Counted from the stretch's first letter, positions 1 to 8,131 are shown. The stretch is 36,676 nucleotides of DNA from Myxococcales bacterium (GCA_025350815.1 JANXXE010000125.1:1-36676), one strand, 5' to 3'. The notes: generated by a model not told the origin, from the letters alone. A program made the numbers and translations.

Positions 1-1
1 C

Positions 2-382
2 CTCGCGCCTGAAATCACCCGCGGCGCAGGCGCCAGCATGATGTCGGATCTGTTTTCGATGGGATCGGTGTTGTGGGAAATGCTGGCCGGTCGCGCGCTG
101 TTCGACGGAAACGCGGACCTGGAGGTTTTTCGCAAGATTCACCGCGGCGAGATTCAGCGCCTCGACACTGTTCGGACTGGCCTGCCCGAACCCCTGGTTG
201 CTGTCGTCCATCGTGCGCTCGCGTTGGCACCGGAAGAACGTTTCGCATCCGCGCGGGCCATGGCGCAGGAATTGGCCGCGATACTGGCGGGCGCGCTGGG
301 CGCGGGTCGGGACGCACAGATGTCCGTCGGTCGGGCCGTTGCCGATGCGCGCGCGCATCTGGCGGCCAACACCCCGCCGTGA
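2..382 (+). CDS. Ser/Thr protein kinase, C-terminal part (5' partial)
   Basis: The reading frame is already open at base 2 and begins with Leu-Ala-Pro-Glu, the APE motif of kinase subdomain VIII. It is followed by SDLFSMGSVLWEML, which matches subdomain IX (D-x-x-S-x-G), and by PEERFASA, the conserved Arg region of subdomain XI. This is therefore the C-lobe of a eukaryotic-type (Hanks) Ser/Thr kinase; the ATP-binding and catalytic parts lie outside the window. Only about 35 residues follow the kinase fold and none look like a membrane segment or sensor domain, so the C-terminal side is kinase-only. Such kinases are abundant in Myxococcota and usually act in cytosolic signalling; the substrate cannot be inferred. 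The gene ends 11 bases before the convergent methyltransferase. Confidence 0.9.
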   Translation, partial: LAPEITRGAGASMMSDLFSMGSVLWEMLAGRALFDGNADLEVFRKIHRGEIQRLDTVRTGLPEPLVAVVHRALALAPEERFASARAMAQELAAILAGALGAGRDAQMSVGRAVADARAHLAANTPP

Positions 383-393
383 CGCCGCGGTCG

Positions 394-984
394 TCAGGTC
401 GGCGTGCGCAGCAAGTACAGCGACCGCGACACCGGATATCCCAGATCGCGAAAGCGGGACAACGGCCGCTGCCACAACAGACGGAAGCCGATGCGCGCGA
501 ACAGCAACCGCCACCCTTCGTCGGGGCGAAACGTGCAGCGGCCGGCGCGTATCAGCCACTGGCGTTCGTGTCGCCAGCACAGCAGGCGGTCTAGCCACGA
601 TCGCGGCGTGTCTTCATAGATGATGACCCGGCCACCCGGACGCAACACGCGACGTGCATCCTCAAGCAGTGCCGCTGCGTCGCGGGCGTGGTGCAGGACA
701 TAGCAGAACAGGACCACGTCGAAGGTCGCGTTGCCGAAGGGCAGCGTCCGTCCTTCGAAGGGACGGTAGGCGATCGGCGCCTCGGCGGTCGGCGCGATGT
801 CGGTCCCCTGTACGGCACTGCCCAGCAGCGCGCCCAGGTGGTGCGCGATATAGCCGCTGCCGCAGCCGACGTCCAGGACCTGGGCCCGGCGGGGTAGGTA
901 CTGAATAATCTCTTTCGCCATGTCGTAGGCCCGACCGACCCGGCGGCGGCGAAGAAAGCGCATGCGCAGACGATTGAACGGCAT
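394..984 (-). CDS. Class I SAM-dependent methyltransferase
   Basis: Contains VLDVGCGSGYI, the glycine-rich motif I that binds S-adenosylmethionine. Downstream are the acidic TFDVVLFCYVLHH segment (motif II region) and VLRPGGRVIIYED (motif III region), the order of a Methyltransf_11/25 fold. The C-terminal third contains Trp- and Arg-rich stretches with no assigned role. The substrate is unknown; small-molecule or lipid methylation would be usual for the family. I start at the ATG at 984, giving MPFNRLRMRF. The frame stays open to a TTG at 1122, but the extra 46 residues are low-complexity and precede the fold, so they are more likely leader DNA. No strong ribosome-binding site marks either start. 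It is convergent with the kinase and divergent from the lipoprotein operon at 1226. Confidence 0.82.
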   Translation of the reverse strand: MPFNRLRMRFLRRRRVGRAYDMAKEIIQYLPRRAQVLDVGCGSGYIAHHLGALLGSAVQGTDIAPTAEAPIAYRPFEGRTLPFGNATFDVVLFCYVLHHARDAAALLEDARRVLRPGGRVIIYEDTPRSWLDRLLCWRHERQWLIRAGRCTFRPDEGWRLLFARIGFRLLWQRPLSRFRDLGYPVSRSLYLLRTPT

Positions 985-1126
985 GAGGTCGGGCCCAGCA
1001 AACGACGTGCCCGAAAAACTTGTGGCGAAGGCTCGCGGATTCACCGCCGCCCGCCGTTCAATTGTGTCCGATTGCGTTGGGTTCTCGACAGGTGCTCTCG
1101 CTGTCGCGAATGAACGACGCAATCAG

Positions 1127-1138
1127 GACACCGGTGTC
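1127..1138. promoter_or_regulatory. 12-bp perfect palindrome in divergent intergenic region
   Basis: GACACCGGTGTC is its own reverse complement. It lies in the gap between the minus-strand methyltransferase and the plus-strand lipoprotein operon, about 90 bases before the operon start. It could be an operator for a dimeric regulator, but 12-bp palindromes are expected several times by chance in a sequence of this length, so support is weak. Confidence 0.2.
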
Positions 1139-1225
1139 GTGGGTCTGCCGGGCGTGCGCGAGTAAGGCGCGCCGATTCGCGGGTTTCTCAGGGCACGGTC
1201 CTTGCTGTATGAGACGGCAACCACC

Positions 1226-2866
1226 ATGCGATACCCCTCATCACGATTGACGGTTTTTCTGCTGACCGGTGCGCTGGCCTCCTGTTCCGCATCGGCGAAT
1301 AGGTCTGCTACTAGCGGCAGCGGCACGGGGCCGGGCCTTGATTCGTCGTCGACTGGTCGCGGCGGCGGCACCGGATCGCCCGGCGCTGGCGGCAGTTCGG
1401 GGGGCGCCACAATGGGGGCACCGCCGGGGCTGCCGCCCGAAGTGGAAGAACGTCGCGATTTCGAGGCGCCGCGCGCGGGCGCCCGCTTTGTTTATGTCGC
1501 CAACCCGGTCCGCGACACCGTTGCGGTGATCGATTCCATGGGACTCGGGATTCGTCTGGTCGATGCGGGCGACACCCCGACCTATTTGCAGACGGTGCCC
1601 GGCAAGGACACAGCCGTGGTTCTCAACACAGGCTCGAAGGACGCGACCATCCTTCGCACCGATGCCAGCGCGACACGAAGCTCGACGGTTCCCGTGGTCG
1701 CCGGTGTCAACGCCCTGGCCGTCTCGCCCGATGGCCGCCACATGGTTGCCTGGTACGACAGCAGCATGCGGGCGGCCACGGCCGGCACCAAGACGGGAAG
1801 CTTTCAGGACATTTCACTTATCCGGCTCGCCGACGGAATGGACAAGTCGGTGTCGCTGACGGTGGGTTTCCGCCCCAGCGCGGTCGTCTTCGCCAGCGAT
1901 GGCAGCGCCGCTTTCATCGTGACCGAGGAAGGTATTTCAGTCCTGCGCTTTGCCGACATCACAGGGCCGCGGGTTCTGCCCCTTGTGTCTTTGGGCGACG
2001 GTGGCGGCGCCGAGGCGCGGGACGTGTCGGTCACCCCGACGGGCCGGCTGGCCATCTCGCGCCGCGAGGGCTTTCCGCAGATTCGGCTGGTGGATCTAGC
2101 GGCCGGAACCGCCCTGACCCTCGATTTGAAATCCCCGGTCACGGATCTCGACATGGATCCTTCGGGCCAGTTCGCACTGGCCGTCCTGCGCGATACCAGT
2201 ACGGTGGTTCGGGTCGCGATTCCAGGCGGGTTCACGGATCCGAAACAGCAGGACACGCGCAGGATCGACGGGGCGGAATTCGGTTCGGCCAGCATCACCC
2301 CCGACGGCAAGAACGCGGTCTTGTACACGACGGCCGCGCCGGTGAAGACCATGTGGGTCGTCGATCTGCAGAACACCCAGCCGCCCGTGCCTGTGCGTGT
2401 ACACAAGGGGGTTCGCGCCGTCGCCGTGGCGCCCGACGGCCACACGGCGCTGGTTGTGCACACCAAGGCCGCAGGTGATCCCAAGATGGCGGCGGATGTC
2501 GACACCCAGATCGATCGCTCGTACGGCTACAGCGTCGTGGACCTGGGTACCGGATTCGCCAAGTTGCAGCTGACCGACACCGAGATCGGGCCGCTGGCCA
2601 TCACGCCGGACGGCAGTCGGGCATTCGTCCTTCTGCGCGACGATGCCAGGTCGGTGCGCATTGCCCAGCGAATCACACTGTCGAGTTTCATCATCGACGA
2701 CTTCGCGCTTGGCAGCCCGCCCGTGTCCATCGCGGCGCTGGCGGAAAGCCGGCGCATCTTCGTCAGCCAGGTTCACCCCGAGGGCCGCATCAGCTTCATC
2801 GACTGGGAAACCGGGTCCATAGCGTCGGTTACTGGCTTCGAACTTAACGGAAGGATTGTCCAATGA
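1226..2866 (+). CDS. Lipoprotein with YncE/YVTN-like beta-propeller repeats (operon gene 1)
   Basis: The start is the ATG at 1226, giving a short basic N-terminus and a lipobox ending Leu-Ala-Ser-Cys at residue 20 with Ser at +2; the open frame upstream to a TTG at 1202 adds nothing useful. A Gly/Ser/Thr-rich linker (about residues 25-75) is followed by repeated blade-like units with signatures such as RFVYVANPVRDTVAVID, ALAVSPDGRHMVAW, SASITPDGKNAVLY, AVAVAPDGHTALVV and PLAITPDGSRAFVL. These S/T-PDG turns are typical of YVTN/YncE-type propellers. The role is probably envelope protein-protein or ligand binding; there are no catalytic residues to recognise. Its stop overlaps the next start by ATGA (2863-2866), so translation is coupled. 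546 residues. Function unknown. Confidence 0.85.
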   Translation: MRYPSSRLTVFLLTGALASCSASANRSATSGSGTGPGLDSSSTGRGGGTGSPGAGGSSGGATMGAPPGLPPEVEERRDFEAPRAGARFVYVANPVRDTVAVIDSMGLGIRLVDAGDTPTYLQTVPGKDTAVVLNTGSKDATILRTDASATRSSTVPVVAGVNALAVSPDGRHMVAWYDSSMRAATAGTKTGSFQDISLIRLADGMDKSVSLTVGFRPSAVVFASDGSAAFIVTEEGISVLRFADITGPRVLPLVSLGDGGGAEARDVSVTPTGRLAISRREGFPQIRLVDLAAGTALTLDLKSPVTDLDMDPSGQFALAVLRDTSTVVRVAIPGGFTDPKQQDTRRIDGAEFGSASITPDGKNAVLYTTAAPVKTMWVVDLQNTQPPVPVRVHKGVRAVAVAPDGHTALVVHTKAAGDPKMAADVDTQIDRSYGYSVVDLGTGFAKLQLTDTEIGPLAITPDGSRAFVLLRDDARSVRIAQRITLSSFIIDDFALGSPPVSIAALAESRRIFVSQVHPEGRISFIDWETGSIASVTGFELNGRIVQ

Positions 2867-4461
2867 GGGTCCGCATCGTCCGCCTCTGTTCGCTGTTCGC
2901 CTTGCTGCTCGCCGCCTGCGATCCGGTCGGGACGCCCGAGACGTACGGGCCCCCCCGGGATGTCATCGGGCCCGTTGCGCTTGGGACCCAGGTGGCTTTC
3001 GTCGAGCGCGCATACCCGACCGCCTTCCTGATCGACCCGGCCGACCCGGCGCTGCGGCCACGGCTTGTTGCCCTCGCCAAGGATCCTGCCGTGGTCGTAC
3101 GTCGCGCGGGCCAGGACGAACTGCTGGTTCTGTCGCGTGGCGAGCGAGGCGACACGGGCCTGCCGCCGCTGCCCGCTGAACTTGCCGTGATCCCGGCCGA
3201 CGCCAAGCAGCCTGCGCGTGTGGTGAAGCTTGCCAGCCGGTTCAATGCCCTCGATCAGTCGATTGATGGGCGCATCGCCATCGCCCACTTCACCAAGGAC
3301 AGCAAGCGGGCCGAGGCCCTGTTCAATCCGAACGAGATTGCCATCATCGATCTGGGTTCGATGACCGTGGTGCCGCGAACCATTCGCAGCTTCGGCAGTC
3401 TGCCGCTGGCAGTGGTGTTCTCGCCGCGGATGACCCTGGGCCAATCAGAGCGGTCAGTGGCCGTGATCCTTTCCGACAACTACATCACGGTGCTGGATCT
3501 GGATCATCTCGACCGGTCGGAGATCACCGTCCCCCTGACCCTGCCCAACGACAAGCGTACGGTCCTGCCGAGGCAGGTCTTGTTCGATGCGAAGAAGGCC
3601 ACCATCTATGTTCGCGCCGACGCCGCGAACGATGTCTATGCCCTGCGCCTCGAGCCCGCCTTGATAATGGGGGCCACGGATAACGATTTTCACCTGGCGC
3701 TGACACTGCTGGCGGCCGGCACCCGTCCCAGCGACATGGCTCGATACGATTCCATCGACGGGTCTCGGTTGGTGGTAACGGCAGCGGGTAGCAACGACGT
3801 GTTCGTTATCGACGTGGACTCCAGCCTGACCACGCGCATTCCACTGGGCATCAGCGCCGATCACGTGACCCTCTTCGACGCGGTCGCACCCGGGGACGCC
3901 AAGGTCAGGACGCGGGCCTTGATCGTGGGCACGGCCGCCGAGTCCCCCCAGATAGCTTTCCTCAACCTCGATCACGTCGAGCAACAAGGGGCGCGCAACC
4001 TCGGCACCCTTTCGCTGGGCGCAGGAGCGGTGGGCCTGCAGGTGTTGCCGGATCGCAATCAGGCCGTGGTGTTGCACCGATCTGTGGCGGGTGCCCCGGG
4101 GATGACCGTTGTCGATCTGGCGCACCAGACGGCGGCCCCAATCTTTGCCGAGGCGCCTGTTTCCGGGGTGACCCGGGGTGCGCCCGGCTCCGAGATGTTG
4201 TGGATTGCAGCGATGAACTCGAATCGCCTGGGTTTTCTGGGCCTGACGAACCTCACCGCCGGCGAGGTCCGTCTTGACGCCGTCGTACAGGGCGTTGTTG
4301 TCCTGGCGAAATCCAATGACGGTCACAGCCGCGTGGTGGCAATACATCAGGGCGAGGGCGGGGACATCACCGTCCTTGACGCCGACAAACCCGAACGAGC
4401 GACGGCCCGACACGCTACCGGCTTTTTGCTGACTGACCTCCTGGATCGAGGTGCACGATGA
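2863..4461 (+). CDS. Second beta-propeller lipoprotein (operon gene 2)
   Basis: The N-terminus has two Arg, a hydrophobic stretch and the lipobox Leu-Ala-Ala-Cys at Cys19, so it is a predicted lipoprotein. Asp occupies position +2, which in E. coli favours inner-membrane retention; whether that rule applies here is unknown. The 532-residue mature part consists of beta-rich repeats such as IAIIDLGSMTVV, YITVLDLDHLDR, DVFVIDVDSSLT and MTVVDLAHQT, the alternating pattern of propeller blades. It is distantly similar in architecture to the preceding protein but much diverged. The start ATG at 2863 overlaps the upstream stop and the stop overlaps the next start (4458-4461, ATGA), so all three genes are coupled. 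No enzymatic motif seen; function unknown. Confidence 0.84.
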   Translation: MRVRIVRLCSLFALLLAACDPVGTPETYGPPRDVIGPVALGTQVAFVERAYPTAFLIDPADPALRPRLVALAKDPAVVVRRAGQDELLVLSRGERGDTGLPPLPAELAVIPADAKQPARVVKLASRFNALDQSIDGRIAIAHFTKDSKRAEALFNPNEIAIIDLGSMTVVPRTIRSFGSLPLAVVFSPRMTLGQSERSVAVILSDNYITVLDLDHLDRSEITVPLTLPNDKRTVLPRQVLFDAKKATIYVRADAANDVYALRLEPALIMGATDNDFHLALTLLAAGTRPSDMARYDSIDGSRLVVTAAGSNDVFVIDVDSSLTTRIPLGISADHVTLFDAVAPGDAKVRTRALIVGTAAESPQIAFLNLDHVEQQGARNLGTLSLGAGAVGLQVLPDRNQAVVLHRSVAGAPGMTVVDLAHQTAAPIFAEAPVSGVTRGAPGSEMLWIAAMNSNRLGFLGLTNLTAGEVRLDAVVQGVVVLAKSNDGHSRVVAIHQGEGGDITVLDADKPERATARHATGFLLTDLLDRGAR

Positions 4462-5240
4462 CTTTTGCGACAGCCAGACGATCCCCTAACGTGGCCGTGG
4501 TCCTTCTGGCGGGCGCCGCCCTGACTGCTACCGCGCCCGCCCGCGCCCTGGCCCAGACCCCTGGCGCCACAGCCGTCTCGCCGGCCGCCGCGCCCGCCGT
4601 CGCGCCCCGGACGCCTTTCACCCTGGCCATCGACACGCAGTCGGTCGCGCACCGTGACCGGGCCTACCGCTTGCTGTCGCGCGACGATTCGCACGCGGCA
4701 GGGGGCCTGTCGCTGACTTACGACGTTCTGTGCATAAAGGAACGCGGCGTCTTGGCCGTCGGCCTCGGCGGGCTAAGCGAATCGACGCGGGGCCTGTGGG
4801 CCACCAGCAACGAATCGTACCTCGTGGTGGATACCGTCTATGCCACGGTGTTGGGGCGCTACGCCCTGCGGCCCTGGTTCGAGCCCTACGTCCGAGTGTC
4901 CGTCGGGGTGGCGAGGGGGCGGCTCGATCTGGCCGACAGCAACGGCACTTCGCTTTTCGAGGGGCGCGCTTCGGCGGCCCTGGTCTCGCTGGGCGGGGGC
5001 TTCCGCGTGCGCACCCGGCCCTGGACATCGCTGATGTACCCGCAACTGCCGACGGTGGCGCTCTTTGCGGCCCTGGAAGGGGGATTCACTTCTTCAGGCG
5101 GGCTGTCTTTTTCAGGGCACGCGGCCCCGCCAGCGCAAGCTGCTGCGCCCACCGATCAGATTCCTGGGCCATCCGTGGCGCTCGGGACCCTGGCGCGTTC
5201 GCACCCGGTCGTCGCATTCTCGCTCGGCCTCTTGTTCTGA
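4458..5240 (+). CDS. Exported protein, probable outer-membrane beta-barrel (operon gene 3)
   Basis: A signal peptide is visible: basic start, hydrophobic core and Ala-Arg-Ala-Leu-Ala-Gln, with likely cleavage near residue 33. An Ala/Pro-rich linker follows. The body has alternating polar/hydrophobic strands with Gly and aromatic residues (GVLAVGLGGL, YLVVDTVYATVLGRYALRPWFEPYVRVSVGV, AALVSLGGGFRVR, ALFAALEGGF) and the protein ends in Leu-Gly-Leu-Leu-Phe. A terminal Phe after an amphipathic strand is the usual C-terminal signal of outer-membrane barrels. 260 residues would suit 8-10 strands. It is coupled by ATGA overlap to the lipoprotein upstream, suggesting the propellers and the barrel form one envelope complex. 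The barrel assignment is inferred from pattern, not from a recognised family. Confidence 0.68.
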   Translation: MTFATARRSPNVAVVLLAGAALTATAPARALAQTPGATAVSPAAAPAVAPRTPFTLAIDTQSVAHRDRAYRLLSRDDSHAAGGLSLTYDVLCIKERGVLAVGLGGLSESTRGLWATSNESYLVVDTVYATVLGRYALRPWFEPYVRVSVGVARGRLDLADSNGTSLFEGRASAALVSLGGGFRVRTRPWTSLMYPQLPTVALFAALEGGFTSSGGLSFSGHAAPPAQAAAPTDQIPGPSVALGTLARSHPVVAFSLGLLF

Positions 5241-5281
5241 GGTTTCGCAGATCGCCCGCCCGCTCCGGTATCATTCGCGGG

Positions 5282-6097
5282 ATGTCTCTTCGCGCCCTGG
5301 GCGGCTCGGTTGTTGTCGGCGCGCTCGTATCGGGCCTGGCGGGGGGGGCGTGCGCCAAGACGACTCCGGATGCGGGCAAGGCGCGCGCACCGGTGGAACT
5401 TGTCGCGCGGGTCTTTCGTTCTTATCCACATGATCGCAACGCCTTCACGCAAGGGCTGCTGTTCTACGGCGGCAAACTTTACGAAAGCACGGGGCTGCAG
5501 GGGCGATCTTCTGTTCGCAGGGTGGACCCCGCAAGCGGCGTGGTCGAGCGGCAAAGTTCTCTGGACGCCGCGTTGTTCGGCGAGGGACTGGCGCGTGTCG
5601 GGGCGCGCCTGTTCCAGCTCACCTGGCAGAACGGACGTGCGCTGGTGTGGAATCTCGAAACCTTGAAGAAGGAACGGGAACTGCCCTATACGGGCGAGGG
5701 CTGGGGCCTGTGCTTCGATGGCCGTCGCCTGATCATGAGTGACGGCAGCGATCAGCTGGTCTTTCGCGATCCCGAGACCTTTGCCGTCCAGGGGCAGGTC
5801 GCTGTGCGCCGGGCCGGCCAGCCGCAGGCGCAGCTCAACGAACTCGAATGCGTCGACGGCGTCGTTTACGCGAACATCTGGCAGGATCGGCACATTGCGC
5901 GCATCGATCCCAAATCGGGCGAGGTGACGGGTTGGATCGACGTGGTCGGCCTGCTGACCGGCGACGAGGCGCGGGATGTGGACGTGCTGAATGGCATCGC
6001 GTATTTGTCGGATCGGGGACGCTTCTTGCTAACCGGCAAGCTGTGGCCGCGCGCCTTCGAGGTCGACTTCGTTCCCGCACCCGCCGCGGGCCGATGA
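5282..6097 (+). CDS. Glutaminyl-peptide cyclotransferase (glutamine cyclotransferase family)
   Basis: Matches the plant/bacterial glutamine cyclotransferase family (PF05096), a five-bladed propeller that converts N-terminal Gln to pyroglutamate. Recognisable blocks in order are YPHDRNAFTQGLLFYGGKLYES (early part), STGLQGRSSVR, LTWQNGRALVW, GEGWGLCFDGRRLIMSDGSD, LNELECVDGVVYANIWQD and LNGIAYLSDRGRFLLTGKLW near the end. The N-terminal 24 residues are hydrophobic and end Gly-Gly-Ala-Cys-Ala, so it is exported, possibly as a lipoprotein although the lipobox is poor. I start at the ATG at 5282; the frame runs open further upstream inside the barrel gene, but that part is not protein-like. It lies 41 bases after the barrel gene and may share its transcript. 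271 residues, normal for the family. Confidence 0.88.
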   Translation: MSLRALGGSVVVGALVSGLAGGACAKTTPDAGKARAPVELVARVFRSYPHDRNAFTQGLLFYGGKLYESTGLQGRSSVRRVDPASGVVERQSSLDAALFGEGLARVGARLFQLTWQNGRALVWNLETLKKERELPYTGEGWGLCFDGRRLIMSDGSDQLVFRDPETFAVQGQVAVRRAGQPQAQLNELECVDGVVYANIWQDRHIARIDPKSGEVTGWIDVVGLLTGDEARDVDVLNGIAYLSDRGRFLLTGKLWPRAFEVDFVPAPAAGR

Positions 6098-6115
6098 GGT
6101 AGCGTGAGGGCTTGC

Positions 6116-7357
6116 ATGCGGCTTCGACGGCGCCTTGGGCTCTGGTTGTTTCTGTCCCTCGTGGCAGGTGGTGCGCTTTTCGAAAGGACTGCCTGTGCTG
6201 AGTCGGGTGACGACCTGCACGTCTTCGTTCTGACCTTCGGGCCCGGGGATCACCCGTTCTTCAAGTTTGGCCACAACGCGATCTTGATCCGGCGGGACGG
6301 CGCACGCGGGCTGGTCTTCAACTACGGAACCTTCGCCTTTGATTCGCCCGCGCTGATTCCCAAATTTCTCAAAGGGCGACTCAACTACTGGCTGTCGGTG
6401 TCGGGGGAAGACGACACGCTGATGACGTACCAGGAAAGCAATCGCAGCATCGAGGCGCAGGAACTGGATCTCACTGGCGCGCAGAAGCAAGACATGTTGG
6501 CCCGCCTGCGACAAAACGCCCGGCCCGACAAACGCGAATACCTGTACGACTATTTCTGGGACAACTGCTCCACCCGGGTGCGCGACATGGTCGATGTGGT
6601 TGTGGGCGGCCGCGTGCGTGCGGTGGCGGGGGCGCCGGCCGAACAGACCTTGCGCGCCCACGCCTTGCGGATGACCGCCGACTGGATGCCCGAATACGTG
6701 GGGCTGGCCCTGGGTCTGGGCTCGCTGACCGATCAGGCTCTGACGGTCTGGCAGGAGGCGTTTCTTCCCGAAAGACTTCAGGCGCTGCTTCGGCGCGTGA
6801 CGGTCAGTGGGCCCGCCGGCGAAAGGCCCCTCGTGCGCAGCGAGCGCGTCATCTTTCAGGCGGCGCGCCCGCCCAAGCCTGACCGGCCCCCGGACTGGGC
6901 CCCGATGTTCGCTCTGGTTGGTATTCTGACGGGCGGCGGCCTCTTCTTGCTGGGCCTTGGGTCGCGTCGCTGGTCGGCGGCGCGGGTGACGATTGGTGTG
7001 GTCAGCGCCATCCTGGGACTGGTGCTGGGCCTGCTGGGGATCATCCTGGTGCTGCTGTGGGTGGCGACCGATCACCGCGCCGCCCACGCAAACGAGAACA
7101 TCTTGCAACTGGCGCCGTGGGCGCTGGCGCTGGTCGTGGTTGGTGTGCAGGTGGCCCTGGGTCGTGATCCGGCGGCCCGCCGGGCGGCCACCCTGGCCGT
7201 CGCCGCGGCCGGGCTGTCGACGCTGGGCGTTTTCGCGAAGGTCCTGGCGACCTTCCGCCAGGATAACTGGGCGTTCATCCTGCTAATGCTGCCGGTCTGG
7301 CTGGGACTTGCAGGCGGTCTGGCCATGGTGCAGCGGGCGCAGCGATCTCGGCGTTGA
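6116..7357 (+). CDS. DUF4105 (Lnb_N periplasmic domain) protein with C-terminal membrane segments
   Basis: After a signal peptide (LGLWLFLSLVAGGALF, Cys shortly after) comes the DUF4105/PF13387 domain. Its conserved marks are visible: FKFGHNAILI with an invariant-type His, VFNYGTFAFDSP, and YDYFWDNCSTRVRD carrying the Asn-Cys-Ser/Thr signature. The His and Cys look like a thiol-hydrolase pair, but activity is not established from sequence. The C-terminal half has about five hydrophobic segments (for example MFALVGILTGGGLFLLGLG and VVSAILGLVLGLLGIILVLL), so the domain is probably periplasmic and anchored in the inner membrane. I prefer the ATG at 6116, which follows GAGGG, over the GTG at 6104. 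It begins 18 bases after the cyclotransferase. Function unknown. Confidence 0.82.
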   Translation: MRLRRRLGLWLFLSLVAGGALFERTACAESGDDLHVFVLTFGPGDHPFFKFGHNAILIRRDGARGLVFNYGTFAFDSPALIPKFLKGRLNYWLSVSGEDDTLMTYQESNRSIEAQELDLTGAQKQDMLARLRQNARPDKREYLYDYFWDNCSTRVRDMVDVVVGGRVRAVAGAPAEQTLRAHALRMTADWMPEYVGLALGLGSLTDQALTVWQEAFLPERLQALLRRVTVSGPAGERPLVRSERVIFQAARPPKPDRPPDWAPMFALVGILTGGGLFLLGLGSRRWSAARVTIGVVSAILGLVLGLLGIILVLLWVATDHRAAHANENILQLAPWALALVVVGVQVALGRDPAARRAATLAVAAAGLSTLGVFAKVLATFRQDNWAFILLMLPVWLGLAGGLAMVQRAQRSRR

Positions 7358-7380
7358 CCCCGACATCGAGGCGTTTTTTT
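7347..7380 (+). terminator. Possible intrinsic terminator after the DUF4105 gene
   Basis: CTCG (7347-7350) pairs with CGAG (7367-7370), and inside it GTTG (7353-7356) pairs with CGAC (7361-7364) around an ACCC loop. After two to three bases there is a run of seven T (7374-7380). The stem has an internal mismatch, so it is only moderately stable, but the T run is rare in this GC-rich DNA and sits right at the stop codon. Confidence 0.4.
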
Positions 7381-7413
7381 GACGCCTGCGGGGGCCGGGC
7401 GTATCGCTGGTAC

Positions 7414-7671
7414 ATGGTTGCTGCGCCCGAGGAGACCCGGTACTTCGATTCGTGCAAGGACGCCCTGCTGGCCCAACACGCTGGGCAGTTCGCCGTGGTT
7501 TGCGGGCGAAGGTTGGTGACGGTGCAGGGCAGCCTGGACGAGGCTTTGTCAGCAGCGGCGGAAGCGTTCGCAGAAGGTCTTCTGCAAGACGGGGCCCCGA
7601 TCCTGATAACGGAGATCGCCGATCCCGCTCGCGTGCGCGTGGTCGCCGAGCCCCGCACTTTCGCCCCCTAG
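7414..7671 (+). CDS. Small DUF5678-like protein
   Basis: An 85-residue soluble protein. The pattern YFDSCKDALLAQHAGQFAVV, then a short turn, then VQGSLDEALSAAAEAF, resembles the small DUF5678-type proteins, in which a helix beginning Phe/Tyr-x-x-x-x-x-x-Leu is followed by 'G-K-F/Y-V/A-x-V' and a helix that ends the domain. The family has no known role. The ATG at 7414 is chosen because it starts just before this domain; a TTG at 7354 in frame would overlap the upstream stop and add residues without homology. A possible terminator lies between it and the DUF4105 gene. The family call is tentative. Confidence 0.6.
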   Translation: MVAAPEETRYFDSCKDALLAQHAGQFAVVCGRRLVTVQGSLDEALSAAAEAFAEGLLQDGAPILITEIADPARVRVVAEPRTFAP

Positions 7672-7688
7672 CCTGGCGGGCCCACCGC

Positions 7689-8045
7689 TTACTTCAGGGT
7701 GCGCGCGTAGATCGCTTCGTCGAAACCGACCAGCACCTGCTTGCCGGTGTCGATGATGGGGCGCTTGATCAGCTTGCCATCCTTGGCCAGCGCCGCGATC
7801 GACTCGTTCTCGGTCAGCGTCATCAAGCGCTCGCGGAAGTTGCCCTTCCGGTAGCTTTCACCCGTCGTATTGAAGAAACGGGTGATCGGCTTGCCAGAGC
7901 GCCGGTGCAGTTCCTTGAGGACGACCGCGGTTGGCGGGTGGGCCACCAGGTCGACCTTTTCGTATTCGACCTCGTGCTCGTCCAGCCACTTCAGCGCGTC
8001 CCGGCAGGTGGAACACTTCGGATACTGATAGACCTTTATGCTCAT
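7689..8045 (-). CDS. Spx/ArsC-family thioredoxin-fold protein
   Basis: 118 residues beginning MSIKVYQYPKCSTCRDAL: a thioredoxin-like fold with Cys11-Ser-Thr-Cys14. The later KGNFRERL and KLIKRPIIDTG segments are the usual conserved parts of the ArsC/Spx/MgsR/YffB family, where the Arg-Pro loop faces the active-site cysteine. The two-cysteine CxxC arrangement is like Spx and MgsR and unlike single-Cys arsenate reductases. In Firmicutes Spx binds RNA polymerase; in Gram-negative bacteria the homologues are of uncertain role, so either a redox regulator or an ArsC-like reductase is possible. ATG at 8045 is preceded by GAGG with normal spacing. It lies downstream of the EGF-protein gene on the same strand, beyond two hairpins, and is probably transcribed separately. 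Confidence 0.85.
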   Translation of the reverse strand: MSIKVYQYPKCSTCRDALKWLDEHEVEYEKVDLVAHPPTAVVLKELHRRSGKPITRFFNTTGESYRKGNFRERLMTLTENESIAALAKDGKLIKRPIIDTGKQVLVGFDEAIYARTLK

Positions 8046-8069
8046 TCGCCGTACCTCATACCACGGGAC

Positions 8070-8131
8070 GGGGCGCCGGCACCCATACCTGCTGTTTTCT
8101 TTGCAGCAGCCAGGTGCCGGCGGCCCGCCCC
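8070..8131 (-). terminator. Long nested hairpin between EGF-protein gene and spx-like gene
   Basis: Three nested stems: GGGGC (8070-8074) with GCCCC (8127-8131), GCCGGCACC (8075-8083) with GGTGCCGGC (8113-8121), and CTGCTG (8089-8094) with CAGCAG (8104-8109). Only a five-base bulge interrupts the two outer stems. No T run follows on the minus strand, so it is not a classical intrinsic terminator. It could act in termination, mRNA 3'-end protection, or as the leader of the spx-like gene, whose start is only 25 bases further on. Confidence 0.5.

Noticed and set aside
1127-1138. GACACCGGTGTC palindrome as an operator finding
   Set aside because: Several perfect 12-bp palindromes are expected by chance in a sequence of this length; kept only as a low-confidence feature.
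4730-5281. An upstream extension of the glutamine cyclotransferase frame
   Set aside because: The extension overlaps the barrel gene and is Arg-rich; the real start at 5282 opens a signal peptide.
7369-7387. AGGCGT/ACGCCT inverted repeat with T run in the loop
   Set aside because: The T run is in the loop, which does not suit a terminator; the hairpin just upstream followed by the T run is the better reading.
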